Shown: positions 52,123 through 61,018 of the stretch, piece by piece
How the letters are laid out: every line of letters begins with the position of its first letter
How positions within the stretch are numbered: position 1 is the stretch's first letter
DNA from: Rhodococcus sp. 4CII
GTDB taxonomy: Bacteria; Actinomycetota; Actinomycetes; Mycobacteriales; Mycobacteriaceae
Assembly: GCF_014256275.1 (NCBI RefSeq)
Contig: NZ_JACCFE010000002.1
Span: 3,390,001-3,454,000 of the forward strand
Length of the DNA stretch: 64,000 nucleotides
Direction of reading: 5' to 3'
Notes under the pieces: generated by a model
The model's database searches: none
What the model was told of the DNA's origin: nothing
The model's input: only the letters and a program-made list of their open reading frames with translations
Translations under genes and position numbers: made by a program

Positions 52123-52733
52123 TGTGATCGGGCGACCGGTTTCACCATCGCGAGGGCCAGGTCGGCGTAGCGCTCGGCGAGTTCCTCGGGGGTCATCGGT
52201 CCGTCTGCGTGCCACCACGTGCACACCGACTGGCCCATGTTGATGATGCCGCGGACGGCGTCCCTCGGGTATTCCGTCCCGAAGTCGCCCTCCTCGACGC
52301 CCCGCTCGATGACGTCGCGGAACAGGTGTTCCTGCTCGTCGCGAAGAGCCACGACGAGCCGACGGCCGGCGTCATCGAGGCTGCGGATCTCGGTGGCACC
52401 GACCATCGCGTCCCGTTGCCGGGTGGTGTGGAACATGACCCAGGCCCGCACCAGCGACTGCAGCTGGTCGGCGGGGACGCCCCCCGACCGCAGCAGCGCA
52501 CCGCGGGTCATCGCGATGGCGTCGTGGAGCGCGCGCACCATGATGTCCTGCAGAATCTCCTGCTTCGACGCGAAGTGGTGGTAGATCGATGCGACGGTGA
52601 TGTCGGCGCCGCGGGCGATGTCGCGCATGGAGGTGCCGTGATAGCCGCGTTCGTTCATGTTCGCGACCGCGGAATCGAGGATCACCTGCCGCCCGGTGCC
52701 CGTGCTCACCGCGGCCACCTTTGCAGCGCACAT
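52119..52733 (-). CDS. TetR-family regulator (KstR2-like)
   Basis: The 204-residue protein has a TetR DNA-binding domain (NERGYHGTSMRDIARGADITVASIYHHF region, residues 27-54) and a helical ligand domain of the type that binds acyl-CoA in KstR2-like repressors. It is divergent from the crotonase gene, with an operator-like palindrome between them, the classic layout of an autoregulated TetR. The YihY and PH-domain genes follow in the same operon. Confidence 0.87.
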   Translation of the reverse strand: MCAAKVAAVSTGTGRQVILDSAVANMNERGYHGTSMRDIARGADITVASIYHHFASKQEILQDIMVRALHDAIAMTRGALLRSGGVPADQLQSLVRAWVMFHTTRQRDAMVGATEIRSLDDAGRRLVVALRDEQEHLFRDVIERGVEEGDFGTEYPRDAVRGIINMGQSVCTWWHADGPMTPEELAERYADLALAMVKPVARSQ

Positions 52734-52807
52734 CCCTCGGTCTCCGTCCCCGCTTCACCCATCACACGATCGCTCCCAGCGTAGTGCGTCCCGTCACAAA
52801 ACCCGCT

Positions 52808-52837
52808 CTAGCGATCGTTCGGTAACAATGTCATGCT
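52808..52837. promoter_or_regulatory. Shared operator and leaderless -10 before the crotonase gene
   Basis: TAGCGATCGTTCGGTAAC (52808-52825) closely matches the block at 60956-60976 (TCTAGCGCCCGTTCAGTTGG). CATGCT (52832-52837) lies six bases before GTG 52844 and may be the -10 of a leaderless transcript. The operator covers the -35 region. Confidence 0.6.
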
Positions 52838-52843
52838 GGGTCG

Positions 52844-53710
52844 GTGGAGCACATCGAACTCGACGTCGCCGACGGCATCGCGACGATCACCCTCAACCGC
52901 CCCGACCAGCTCAACGCCTTCACCACCACCATGGAGAACGAGCTGATCGCTGCCTACGACCGGTTCGACGCCGACGACGCCGTGCGGGCGATCGTCGTCA
53001 CCGGAGCCGGACGAGCGTTCTGCGCGGGTGCCGACCTCACCGCGGGCGCCGACACGTTCGGACAGTGGCAGGACGAGCAGGGGGAGGACGAGAGCGCCGA
53101 CGCCCGCCGCGACGGTGGCGGCCGCGTGGTGCTCCGGATGTTCGAATCCCGCAAACCGATCATCGCGGCCATCAATGGGCCGGCCGTCGGGGTCGGCATC
53201 ACGATGACCCTCGCGGCCGACTTCCGGCTCGCCGCCGACGACGCCCGCATCGGATTCGTCTTCAACCGCCGCGGCATCGTCCCCGAATCCTGCTCCACCT
53301 GGTTCCTGCCGCGCCTCGTCCCGCTCCAGACCGCCCTCGACTGGGTGTACTCCGGCCGGGTGTTCCCCGCCGCGGAAGCTCTCGACGCAGGCCTCGTGTA
53401 CAAGCTGTATCCCCGCGAGTCCCTGCTCGACGAGGCCTACGCCCTGGCCCGCAGCCTGACCGAACACTCCGCCCCCGTCTCCGTGGCGCTGTCCCGGCAA
53501 ATGATGTGGCGGGCGCTCGGCGCCGAGCACCCGATGATCGCGCACCGCGTCGAGACCCGGGGGATCAACATCCGCGGCATCGGCCCCGATGCGAAGGAGG
53601 GCATCTCCGCCTTCCTCGAGAAGCGGCCCGCCGTCTTCCCCGACAGCGTGCGCGACGACCTGCCGGACGTGTTCGGCGACGACCTCCCGACCCCGGCGTT
53701 CCGCGGATGA
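52844..53710 (+). CDS. Enoyl-CoA hydratase/isomerase (crotonase)
   Basis: The 288-residue protein has the crotonase oxyanion motifs GAGRAFCAGADL (residues 53-64) and NGPAVGVGITMTLAAD (about 104-119), and a catalytic-type Glu in RGIVPESCSTW (about 146). Hydratase or isomerase on an enoyl-CoA is expected. GTG at 52844 has no ribosome binding site but a -10 at leaderless spacing. Its stop overlaps the next start (ATGA). Confidence 0.9.
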   Translation: MEHIELDVADGIATITLNRPDQLNAFTTTMENELIAAYDRFDADDAVRAIVVTGAGRAFCAGADLTAGADTFGQWQDEQGEDESADARRDGGGRVVLRMFESRKPIIAAINGPAVGVGITMTLAADFRLAADDARIGFVFNRRGIVPESCSTWFLPRLVPLQTALDWVYSGRVFPAAEALDAGLVYKLYPRESLLDEAYALARSLTEHSAPVSVALSRQMMWRALGAEHPMIAHRVETRGINIRGIGPDAKEGISAFLEKRPAVFPDSVRDDLPDVFGDDLPTPAFRG

Positions 53711-54111
53711 CCGCCACGACGCCGAGGCGTCCCGACGTCGTCGAAGCATGGCACCGCGTCGTCGACAACCGCGACCTCGCCGCCCTCGACGCCCTCGTGG
53801 CCGAAAACGCCGTCTTCTCCTCCCCCGCGGTCTTCACTCCGCAGGAAGGCAAGTCGAAGGTCCTGGCCTACCTCGGCGCCGCCCTGACCGTCTTCGACGG
53901 CACCGGCTTCCGGTACGTCGAGGAGTGGTACGGCGACCGTTCGGCGGTGCTGGAATTCGCCACCGAACTCGACGGCGTCCACGTCAACGGCGTCGATCTG
54001 ATCCACTGGAACGACCGCGATCAGATCACGTCGTTCAAGGTGATGATTCGACCCGTGAAAGGCCTCCAGGCTCTCATTCCCCGGATGGCCGCCCAGCTTC
54101 CCCAGACGTAA
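53707..54111 (+). CDS. SnoaL/NTF2-like protein
   Basis: The 134-residue protein is a single cone-shaped NTF2/SnoaL-like domain (PDVVEAWHRVVDNRDLAALDAL; AVFSSPAVF; YVEEWYGD). Such proteins may be small hydratases, isomerases or ligand-binding proteins. Start ATG overlaps the crotonase stop, so it belongs to the same pathway; its substrate cannot be read from the sequence. Confidence 0.82.
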   Translation: MTATTPRRPDVVEAWHRVVDNRDLAALDALVAENAVFSSPAVFTPQEGKSKVLAYLGAALTVFDGTGFRYVEEWYGDRSAVLEFATELDGVHVNGVDLIHWNDRDQITSFKVMIRPVKGLQALIPRMAAQLPQT

Positions 54112-54152
54112 AGCACTGCACCGTAATCAGATACCGCATCGAGGAGAGATTC

Positions 54153-55130
54153 GTGAGCCTGCCCCCCATTCTGCAAGACCGGCTTCGCCTGCCCGTGGTC
54201 GCGTCGCCGATGTTCATCGTCTCCGGACCCGATCTGGTGATCGCCCAGTCCACCGCCGGCATCGTCGGGTCCTTCCCCTCCCTCAACGCGCGACCGCAGC
54301 CCGTCCTGCGCGAGTGGCTCACCCGCATCACCGAAGAACTCGCCAAGCACGACGCCAACAACCCCGAGACCCCGTCCGCCCCTTACGCGGTCAACCTGAT
54401 CGTGCACAAGAGCAACGACCGACTCGACGAAGACCTCGCCACCGTGGTCGAGTTCCAGGTGCCCATCGTCATCACCTCCCTCGGCGCCCGCACCGACGTC
54501 AACGACGCCGTCCACAGCTACGGCGGGATCGTCCTCCACGACGTCATCAACAACAAGTTCGCGAAGAAGGCCGTCGAGAAGGGCGCCGACGGGCTCATCG
54601 CCGTCGCCGCCGGTGCGGGCGGGCACGCAGGCACCCTGTCACCGTTCGCGTTGATCCAGGAGATCCGCGAATGGTTCGACGGCCCTCTCCTGCTGTCGGG
54701 CTCGATCGCCCACGGCCGCTCCGTCCTCGCCGCCCGGGCCGCAGGCGCCGACCTCGCCTACATCGGCTCCGCGTTCATCGCCACCGAAGAAGCCAACGCC
54801 GACGCCGGCTACAAGCAGATGATCGTCGACTCCACCGCCTCCGACATCGTCTACTCCAACCTGTTCACCGGCGTGCACGGCAACTACCTGCGCGGCAGCA
54901 TCGAGGCCGCCGGACTCGACCCGCACAACCTCGCCGTCTCCGACCCGTCCGCCATGAACTTCGGCGTCGGTGAGGACGCCGATACCGCCGCGAAGTCGGA
55001 AGCCAAGCCGTGGCGCGACATCTGGGGCGCCGGGCAGGGCATCGGGGCCGTCGACGCGGTCGTCCCGGTCGCGGACATCGTCGAACGCCTCACCCGCGAG
55101 TACGCCGACGCGAGGGCGTCCCTGGGATAG
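54153..55130 (+). CDS. Nitronate monooxygenase-family FMN oxidoreductase
   Basis: The 325-residue TIM-barrel protein has PVVASPMFIVSGPDLVIA at the N-terminus, AAGAGGHAGTL with the family His, and the FMN phosphate site GSIAHGRSVLAARAAGADLAYIGS. The family includes nitronate oxidases but also CoA-pathway flavoproteins such as IpdC. Context (crotonase, acyl-CoA dehydrogenase) makes a CoA-ester role more likely. GTG at 54153 follows GAGGAGAG. Its TAG stop opens palindromic repeat copy B. Confidence 0.85.
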   Translation: MSLPPILQDRLRLPVVASPMFIVSGPDLVIAQSTAGIVGSFPSLNARPQPVLREWLTRITEELAKHDANNPETPSAPYAVNLIVHKSNDRLDEDLATVVEFQVPIVITSLGARTDVNDAVHSYGGIVLHDVINNKFAKKAVEKGADGLIAVAAGAGGHAGTLSPFALIQEIREWFDGPLLLSGSIAHGRSVLAARAAGADLAYIGSAFIATEEANADAGYKQMIVDSTASDIVYSNLFTGVHGNYLRGSIEAAGLDPHNLAVSDPSAMNFGVGEDADTAAKSEAKPWRDIWGAGQGIGAVDAVVPVADIVERLTREYADARASLG

Positions 55131-55201
55131 GCGCTTCGCGCCCGTGCGCCTTTCTGGTTGTTCCAGCTACCAAAAAGGCGCACGGGCGGCGGAGCCGCCT
55201 A
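55128..55201. repeat. Intergenic palindromic repeat, copy B
   Basis: The element runs from TAGGCGCTTCGCGCC through the core arms CCCGTGCGCCTTT (55141-55153) and AAAAAGGCGCACGGG (55172-55186) to GGCGGCGGAGCCGCCTA. Both ends are the TAG stop codons of the two convergent genes. It is near-identical to copy A (10126-10203), with outer palindromes swapped. Confidence 0.82.
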
Positions 55202-56350
55202 CCCTGCCGCGATGTCGCGACCGATGATTTCCTTCATGATCTCGGTGGTTCCGCCGTAGATCGTCTGGATGCGGCTGTCGACGTAGGCGCGGCCGATGGG
55301 GTACTCCATCATGTAGCCGTAGCCGCCGTGCAACTGGACGCAGCGGTCGACGACGCGTTTCTGCAGCTCACTGGCCCACCACTTCGCCTTCGACGCGTCG
55401 ACGGCGGTGAGTTCGTCTGCGTTCAGGGCGAGTACGCACCGGTCGATGTGCGATTCGGTCACCTCGATCTCGGTGAGCATCTCCGCCAGCGCGAACCGGG
55501 TGTTCTGCAGATCGCCGATCGGCTTCCCGAACGCCTTCCGCTCGAACACATAGTCCCGGGTCCACCGGTATGCGGCCTTCGCCGCGGCGATCGCGTTGAC
55601 CGCAATCGAAATACGTTCGAGGGGCAGGTTCTCCATGAGATGGACGAAGCCTCGCCCCTCGGTGCCGAGCAGATTGGCCGCGGGCACCCGGACGTCCTCG
55701 AACACGAGTTCCGCGGTGTCCTGGCCGGCGAGACCGACCTTGTGCAGCTTGCGGCCCCGGCTGAAGCCCGGCATGCCCCGCTCCACGACGAAGAGCGAGA
55801 ATCCCTTGGACCCGGCGTTCGGGTCGGTGCGCGCGACGACGATGATCAGGTCGGAGTGAATACCGTTGGTGATGAACGTCTTCTGACCGTTGATCACCCA
55901 CTCTTCGCCGTCCCGCACCGCGGTGGTCTTGATGCCCTGCAGGTCGCTTCCGGTGCCGGGCTCGGTCATCGCGATCGCGCCGATCACCTCACCCGCGGCC
56001 ATGCCGGGCAGCCACCGCTGCTTCTGCTCGGCGGTGCCGAGCCCCACGATGTACGGGATGACGATGTCGTCGTGCACGCTGAGCCCGGACCCGAACGACG
56101 TGGTCGCGGTGCGGGCGATCTCCTCGGCGGCGACATACCGGAATCGGTAGTCGGCGACGCCGGAGCCGCCGAACTCCTCCGGCACGGCGAGACCGACGAT
56201 CCCGGACTTTCCGGCCGCCAGCCATGCCGAGCGGTCGATCAGCCGGTCGGACTCCCACTGTTCGTAGTTCGGTTCGATCTCGCGGGCCAGGAACTCGCGC
56301 ACGGTCTCCCGATACGCTTCGTGATCCTTCTCGAAGATAGTGCGCTGCAT
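55199..56350 (-). CDS. Acyl-CoA dehydrogenase
   Basis: The 383-residue protein is a standard-length ACAD with IAMTEPGTGSDL, the FAD stretch FITNGIHSD, FGKPIGDLQNTRF and the C-terminal YGGTTEIMKEIIGRD that carries a catalytic-type Glu. It introduces a 2,3-double bond in an acyl-CoA. It is the last gene of the minus-strand operon from 60869 down. The TAG stop lies in repeat copy B. Confidence 0.93.
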   Translation of the reverse strand: MQRTIFEKDHEAYRETVREFLAREIEPNYEQWESDRLIDRSAWLAAGKSGIVGLAVPEEFGGSGVADYRFRYVAAEEIARTATTSFGSGLSVHDDIVIPYIVGLGTAEQKQRWLPGMAAGEVIGAIAMTEPGTGSDLQGIKTTAVRDGEEWVINGQKTFITNGIHSDLIIVVARTDPNAGSKGFSLFVVERGMPGFSRGRKLHKVGLAGQDTAELVFEDVRVPAANLLGTEGRGFVHLMENLPLERISIAVNAIAAAKAAYRWTRDYVFERKAFGKPIGDLQNTRFALAEMLTEIEVTESHIDRCVLALNADELTAVDASKAKWWASELQKRVVDRCVQLHGGYGYMMEYPIGRAYVDSRIQTIYGGTTEIMKEIIGRDIAAG

Positions 56351-56371
56351 GGTTTTTCTCCTACCGAAGGG

Positions 56372-57355
56372 TCACGCGCTGACGGGCACGGACAGGCCGG
56401 CGAGGCGTTCTGCGATCAGCGCCTCCGCCTCGTCGACGATGCGTTCGACGAGTTCACCGGCAGTGGGGATGTCGTGGATGAGGCCCTGGACGGTGCCGAC
56501 GGTCCAGATGCCCGCGTCGGGGTCGCCGTTCTCGAACACCGTGCGCCCGCGGGCACCGGCGACGAGCTCACGGACGTCCTCGAACTTGCCGCCCCGATCG
56601 AGGATGTCCACCACCTCGCGGCTCACGGTGTTGCTCGCGACCCGCGCCGTGTTGCGCAGCGGCCGGAAGATCAACTCGGTGTCGGTCTCCGTGCCGGCGA
56701 CGATGGCTTCCTTGATGTTCTGGTGAATCGGCGATTCGGCGGTGCACATGAAGCGGGTGCCCATGTTGATGCCGTCGGCGCCGAGCGCCAGCGCCGCGAC
56801 CAGCCCGCGTCCGTCCGCGAACCCGCCCGACGCGACCATCGGGATGGTGATCTGTTCGGCGGCGGCCGCGATGAGCACCAGCCCGGGGATGTCGTCCTCG
56901 CCGGGGTGTCCGGCGCATTCGAAGCCGTCGATGCTGATGCCGTCGACGCCGCTGTCCTGGGCCTTGATCGCGTGCCGGACGCTGGTGCACTTGTGCAGCA
57001 CCTTCACGCCGGCGGCGTGGAAGTCGGGCAGGTGCGGGGCGGGGTTGGAGCCGGCCGTCTCGACGATTTTGATGCCGGACTCGATGATGACCTGCCGGTA
57101 CTCCTCGTACGGCGGCGGCGTGATCGCCGGCAGGATCGTCAGGTTCACGCCGAAGGGCTGGTCGGTGAGCTCGCGGGTGCGGGCGATCTCCTTGGCGAGG
57201 TCCTCGGGAGTGGGCTGAGTCAGTGCGGTGAGCAGGCCGAGCGCACCGGCGTTGGCGACGGCTGCGACGAGTTCGGCGCGACCGACCCACTGCATGCCGC
57301 CTTGCACGATCGGGTGGCGGACGCCGAAGGTCTGAGTGAACGCTGTGGAGAGCAT
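56372..57355 (-). CDS. Nitronate monooxygenase-family flavoprotein (second)
   Basis: The 327-residue TIM-barrel protein begins FGVRHPIVQGGMQWVGRAELVAAVANAGALG, the family start (positions 9 on), and has CAGHPGEDD with the active-site His and MGTRFMCTAES at the FMN end. It is closer to bacterial class II nitronate monooxygenases and IpdC-like enzymes than the protein at 54153. Position between an acyl-CoA dehydrogenase and a TetR gene points to acyl-CoA catabolism. ATG at 57355 follows GAGGAG. Confidence 0.86.
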   Translation of the reverse strand: MLSTAFTQTFGVRHPIVQGGMQWVGRAELVAAVANAGALGLLTALTQPTPEDLAKEIARTRELTDQPFGVNLTILPAITPPPYEEYRQVIIESGIKIVETAGSNPAPHLPDFHAAGVKVLHKCTSVRHAIKAQDSGVDGISIDGFECAGHPGEDDIPGLVLIAAAAEQITIPMVASGGFADGRGLVAALALGADGINMGTRFMCTAESPIHQNIKEAIVAGTETDTELIFRPLRNTARVASNTVSREVVDILDRGGKFEDVRELVAGARGRTVFENGDPDAGIWTVGTVQGLIHDIPTAGELVERIVDEAEALIAERLAGLSVPVSA

Positions 57356-57379
57356 GGGACGGCTCCTCTGGGGCAACAG

Positions 57380-58021
57380 TCAGTGAGCGGGTAGATACCC
57401 GACGGTGTGGAGGGCGATGTCGACGTAGCGCTCGGCGACCTGCGCGGGGGTCAGCGCCCCGCCGAGTTGGTACCACCGCGGAATCGACTGGAGCATCCCG
57501 AGGAGAGCGCGCACGGTCTCGGGGACGTTCCGGCTGTGGAACACGTCGCGGTGTACGCCGTCGCCGACGAGATCGATCATCATCAGTTCGAGACGCTTTC
57601 GGGTCGCGGCGTAGCGACTGCGGCTGTCGGCGGAGACGTGCCGCAACTCGGTGTCGAGAGAGACGTGCCGCACCCGGTGCGTCATGTACAGGACGATCGC
57701 CTCGACGACGTTGACGAATTGCGCCACCACGTCGTCGCCGGCGTCGCGGGCGGCCGCCTCGGCGCGCTCGTTCAGCTCGCGCATCTGCAGTTCGAACAGG
57801 GCCACGAGAACGGCTTCCTTGCTCTCGTGGTGGTAGTACAGGGCGGGGACGGTCACCCCGACACGACGGGCGATCTGACGCACCGTCGTGCCGTGGTAGC
57901 CGTTCTCGTTGAACAGTTCCAGCGCCTGCTCGAGGATGGGTGTCAGCGGCAGGGCCTCGAAATTCCGCCAGTCGGCGTATGCCGATTCCGCGGTCGTCGG
58001 CCCGTCCTCGTGCAGAGTCAC
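57380..58021 (-). CDS. TetR-family regulator
   Basis: The 213-residue protein has a TetR domain with FNENGYHGTTVRQIARRVGVTVPALYYHHESK (recognition helix about residues 50-60) and a helical C-terminal domain. GTG at 58021 is the best start in frame. It sits inside a run of minus-strand CoA genes with 10 bases to the upstream SDR stop, so it is likely co-transcribed and may repress its own operon. Confidence 0.85.
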   Translation of the reverse strand: MTLHEDGPTTAESAYADWRNFEALPLTPILEQALELFNENGYHGTTVRQIARRVGVTVPALYYHHESKEAVLVALFELQMRELNERAEAAARDAGDDVVAQFVNVVEAIVLYMTHRVRHVSLDTELRHVSADSRSRYAATRKRLELMMIDLVGDGVHRDVFHSRNVPETVRALLGMLQSIPRWYQLGGALTPAQVAERYVDIALHTVGYLPAH

Positions 58022-58031
58022 AGGTCGCCGA

Positions 58032-58793
58032 TCAGCGCGGTGCCATGCGGATGGCGCCGTCGAGGCGGATTGTCTCGCCGTTGAGCATCGGGTTCGACAC
58101 GATGTGCGCGGCGAGTGCGCCGTACTCGGACGGGTCACCGAGACGCGAGGGGTGCGGCACCTGGCCACCGAGGGACTGCTGGGCGGCCTCCGGCAGGGAG
58201 CCGAGCAGCGGCGTCTTGAACAGGCCGGGCGCGATCGTGTTGACGCGGATCAGCAGCGACGCGAGGTCGCGGGCGATCGGCAGGGTCATGCCGACGACGC
58301 CGCCCTTGGACGCGGAGTACGCGGCCTGACCGATCTGGCCCTCGTAGGCGGCGACGGAGGCGGTGTTGATGATGACGCCGCGCTCGCCGTCGATCGGCTC
58401 GTTCTTCGAGATGCGCTCGGCAGCAAGGCGGATCACGTTGAACGTGCCGATCAGGTTGACGGTGACGATCTTGGTGAAGTCGGCCAGCGGGAACGCGCCG
58501 TTCTTGCTGACGGTTTTGATGGCGTTGCCGATGCCGGCGCAGTTCACGGCGACACGCAGCGGTCCGAGAGACTCCGCGACGTCGAGCGCGGCGGCCACGT
58601 CGGCCTCGCTGGTGACGTCGCCCGCGGCGAAGCGGACGCGGTCGCCGAGTTCCTTGGCGACCGTTTCACCGTTGGACGAGGGCAGGTCGACGATGACGAC
58701 GCTGGCGCCGTCGGCGAGCAGGGCCTTGGTGGTGGCCAGGCCGAGGCCCGAGGCGCCACCGGTGACGAGGGCGACGCTGTCGTTGACGATCAT
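58032..58793 (-). CDS. SDR, 3-hydroxyacyl-CoA dehydrogenase type 2 (paralogue)
   Basis: The 253-residue protein has TGGASGLG, NCAG, INTASVAA and YSASK, and ends GETIRLDGAIRMAPR, nearly the same as the gene at 9352. It oxidises a 3-hydroxyacyl-CoA formed by the neighbouring crotonase; the thiolase encoded upstream would then cleave the product. ATG at 58793 follows AAAGG. Confidence 0.9.
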   Translation of the reverse strand: MIVNDSVALVTGGASGLGLATTKALLADGASVVIVDLPSSNGETVAKELGDRVRFAAGDVTSEADVAAALDVAESLGPLRVAVNCAGIGNAIKTVSKNGAFPLADFTKIVTVNLIGTFNVIRLAAERISKNEPIDGERGVIINTASVAAYEGQIGQAAYSASKGGVVGMTLPIARDLASLLIRVNTIAPGLFKTPLLGSLPEAAQQSLGGQVPHPSRLGDPSEYGALAAHIVSNPMLNGETIRLDGAIRMAPR

Positions 58794-58833
58794 GTGTATA
58801 CCTTTCGAAGACAGTGTTTTTCGGGAGTGAGAG

Positions 58834-60027
58834 TCAGATGCGTTCGATGATGGTGGCGTTGGCCATGCCCGCGCCCTCGCACATCGTCTGCAGGCCGTAG
58901 CGTCCGCCGGTGGCCTCGAGGTTGTTGACCAGGGTGCTGAGCAGTCGGGTGCCCGACGAGCCGAGCGCGTGGCCGAGCGCGATGGCGCCGCCCCACGGGT
59001 TGAGCTTGGCCGGGTCGGCGCCGAACTCGTGCGCCCACGCCAGCGGCACCGGTGCGAACGCCTCGTTGACCTCGTAGGCGTCGATGTCGTCGATGCTCAG
59101 CCCCGACTTGGCAAGGATCTTCTTAGTCGCGGGGATCGGCGCGGTGAGCATGAAGACCGGGTCGTCACCGGCCACGGCGAACGAGTGGAAGCGGGCCCGC
59201 GGGGTCAGACCCAGCTTCGACGCCATCTCCTCGCTCATGATCAGCGCCGCGGACGCACCGTCGGTCAGCGGCGACGAGTTGCCCGGGGTGATGTGCCACT
59301 GCGCTTCCGGGAACCGGGCCGCGTACTTCTCGGAGTAGAACGAGGACTTCAGACCGGACAGTCCCTCGGCGGTGGTGGAGGCGCGCACCGTCTCGTCGAC
59401 CGTGTGCGTGACCGTCTCACCGGCAGCGTTGGTGACCGAGATCGGGACGATCTCCTTGTCGAACAACCCCTTCGCCAGGGCGTCTGCGGCACGCTGATGC
59501 GACTGTGCGGAGAACGTGTCGAGGGTGTCGCGATCGAACTTCCACTTCGCGGCGATCAGTTCCGCCGAGATGCCCTGGTTGACAAGACCTTCGGGGTAGC
59601 GGGCCGCGATGCCCGGGCCGGACGCGTCCTGCCCGAGGGTGGTCGTGCCCATCGGGACGCGGGACATCGACTCCACACCGCAGGCGATGACCATGTCGTA
59701 GGCGCCGGCGATCACGCCCTGCGCGGCGAAGTGCGCCGCCTGCTGGCTCGAACCGCACTGGCGGTCGACGGTGGTGGCCGGCACAGACTCCGGGAACCCG
59801 GCCGACAACAGTGCCGTCCGGGAGATGTTGAGGGCCTGCTCGCCGGCCTGGCCGACACAGCCGCCGATGACGTCGTCGACCTGTGCGGGGTCGATACCGT
59901 TGCGTTCGACGATGGTGCGCAGCACGTGCGCGAGCAGTTCGACAGGATGCGTGCCGGACAGCGCACCGCCCGGCTTGCCCTTACCGGAGGCGAGGCGGAC
60001 GACGTCCACGATGACAGCGTTGGTCAT
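58834..60027 (-). CDS. Acetyl-CoA acetyltransferase / thiolase
   Basis: The 397-residue protein is a type II thiolase: nucleophile Cys in DRQCGSSQQA (about residue 90), His in GGAIALGHALGSSG (about 353) and Cys in CEGAGMANA (about 383). NEAFAPVP is also intact. It cleaves a 3-ketoacyl-CoA, or condenses acetyl-CoA, in the last step of the neighbouring pathway. ATG at 60027 follows AAAGGGAA. Confidence 0.94.
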   Translation of the reverse strand: MTNAVIVDVVRLASGKGKPGGALSGTHPVELLAHVLRTIVERNGIDPAQVDDVIGGCVGQAGEQALNISRTALLSAGFPESVPATTVDRQCGSSQQAAHFAAQGVIAGAYDMVIACGVESMSRVPMGTTTLGQDASGPGIAARYPEGLVNQGISAELIAAKWKFDRDTLDTFSAQSHQRAADALAKGLFDKEIVPISVTNAAGETVTHTVDETVRASTTAEGLSGLKSSFYSEKYAARFPEAQWHITPGNSSPLTDGASAALIMSEEMASKLGLTPRARFHSFAVAGDDPVFMLTAPIPATKKILAKSGLSIDDIDAYEVNEAFAPVPLAWAHEFGADPAKLNPWGGAIALGHALGSSGTRLLSTLVNNLEATGGRYGLQTMCEGAGMANATIIERI

Positions 60028-60043
60028 GATGTTCCCTTTCGAT

Positions 60044-60066
60044 TGTGTGCGGCTGCGCCGCCCGTG
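60044..60066. repeat. Partial palindromic repeat (copy E)
   Basis: TGTGTGCGGCTGCGCCGCCCGTGGG shares the GCGGC-T-GCCGCCCGTG block of copies A, C and D. It is only the left third of an element and lies between the thiolase and crotonase genes. Confidence 0.4.
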
Positions 60067-60068
60067 GG

Positions 60069-60869
60069 TCAGCGGCCTTGCCAGACCGGTTGGCGCTTCT
60101 CGGCGAATGCCGTGGGCCCTTCTTTGGCGTCTGCGCTGGTGAAGATGGTCGCGATGGCGGCGGTGTTCGCCTCCCATGCACCGTTTTCCCAGTCGGGTTC
60201 GGTGGCGGTGCGGTGGATCATGGCCTTCGATTCACGCACCGACAGCGGGGCGTTCGCCGCGATCTGCTCCGCGAGTTCGAGTGCGACAGCCAGAGCGGTG
60301 CCGGACGGCGCGACCCGGTTGACGAGACCCAGTTCCTTGCCCTGCGCGGCCGTGATCGGCTCGCCGGTCAACGCGATCTCCAGCGCGACCTTCTTGGGGA
60401 TCTGCTGTTGCAGGCGGATCACCCCGCCCGCGGCGGCGAAGAGTCCGCGCTTGACCTCGGGCAGCCCGAGTTTCGCCTCCTCGTCCACGACCGCGAGGTC
60501 GCTGGCGAGGACCAGTTCGGTGCCGCCGCCCAGGGCGAATCCGTTGACCGCGGCGATGGTCGGCTTACTGATCCAGTGCTGCGCGTAGCCGGCGAATCCC
60601 CATTCGGGGTGGCCCTCCGCAGCAATGTTTCCGCCCGTCGCGAGAGCCTTGAGGTCGGCGCCCGCGCAGAAGGCCCGGCCGGATCCGGTCACGACGACCA
60701 CCCGCACGTCGGGGTCGTTCTCGGCCTGCTCGAGCAGAGTCCCGACTGCGGTCGACAACGCACCGTTCACCGCATTGAGCGCCTTGGGGCGGTTCAGCGT
60801 GATGATGCCGATGCCTCCACGCCGTTCCCACAGCGCGGCCGCCTCCGTCGTCTCGGTCTGTTCTGGCAC
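60069..60869 (-). CDS. Enoyl-CoA hydratase (crotonase)
   Basis: The 266-residue protein has GSGRAFCAGADLKAL, NGFALGGGTELVLASD with a Glu at about 118 and a second in LPEVKRGLFAAAGG (about 138), the two-Glu pattern of true hydratases. It hydrates an enoyl-CoA before the SDR and thiolase encoded downstream. ATG at 60869 follows GGAGGGTGAG. Confidence 0.93.
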   Translation of the reverse strand: MPEQTETTEAAALWERRGGIGIITLNRPKALNAVNGALSTAVGTLLEQAENDPDVRVVVVTGSGRAFCAGADLKALATGGNIAAEGHPEWGFAGYAQHWISKPTIAAVNGFALGGGTELVLASDLAVVDEEAKLGLPEVKRGLFAAAGGVIRLQQQIPKKVALEIALTGEPITAAQGKELGLVNRVAPSGTALAVALELAEQIAANAPLSVRESKAMIHRTATEPDWENGAWEANTAAIATIFTSADAKEGPTAFAEKRQPVWQGR

Positions 60870-60897
60870 GTCTCACCCTCCGCCTTCGACATGATTA

Positions 60898-60976
60898 CTG
60901 ATCGCTCGTTAAAGTTAGTACCACGGCGTCGCAGGCACGGTCAATGGCCGAGATTATCTAGCGCCCGTTCAGTTGG
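60898..60976. promoter_or_regulatory. Divergent promoter with two operator-like sites
   Basis: ACTGATCGCTCGTTAAAG (60898-60914) and TATCTAGCGCCCGTTCAGTTGG (60956-60976) lie between divergent CoA operons. The second matches the site at 52808-52825 at most positions. Control of both operons by one TetR repressor is likely. Confidence 0.55.
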
Positions 60977-61018
60977 GTCTGGTATGGATATTCAGGGACC
61001 GACGGAGGAGATCACCAC

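Noticed and set aside
60915..60923. TTAGTACCA resembling island operator 2
   Set aside because: A single half-match far from the island, next to a better CGTTCG-type site; likely chance.
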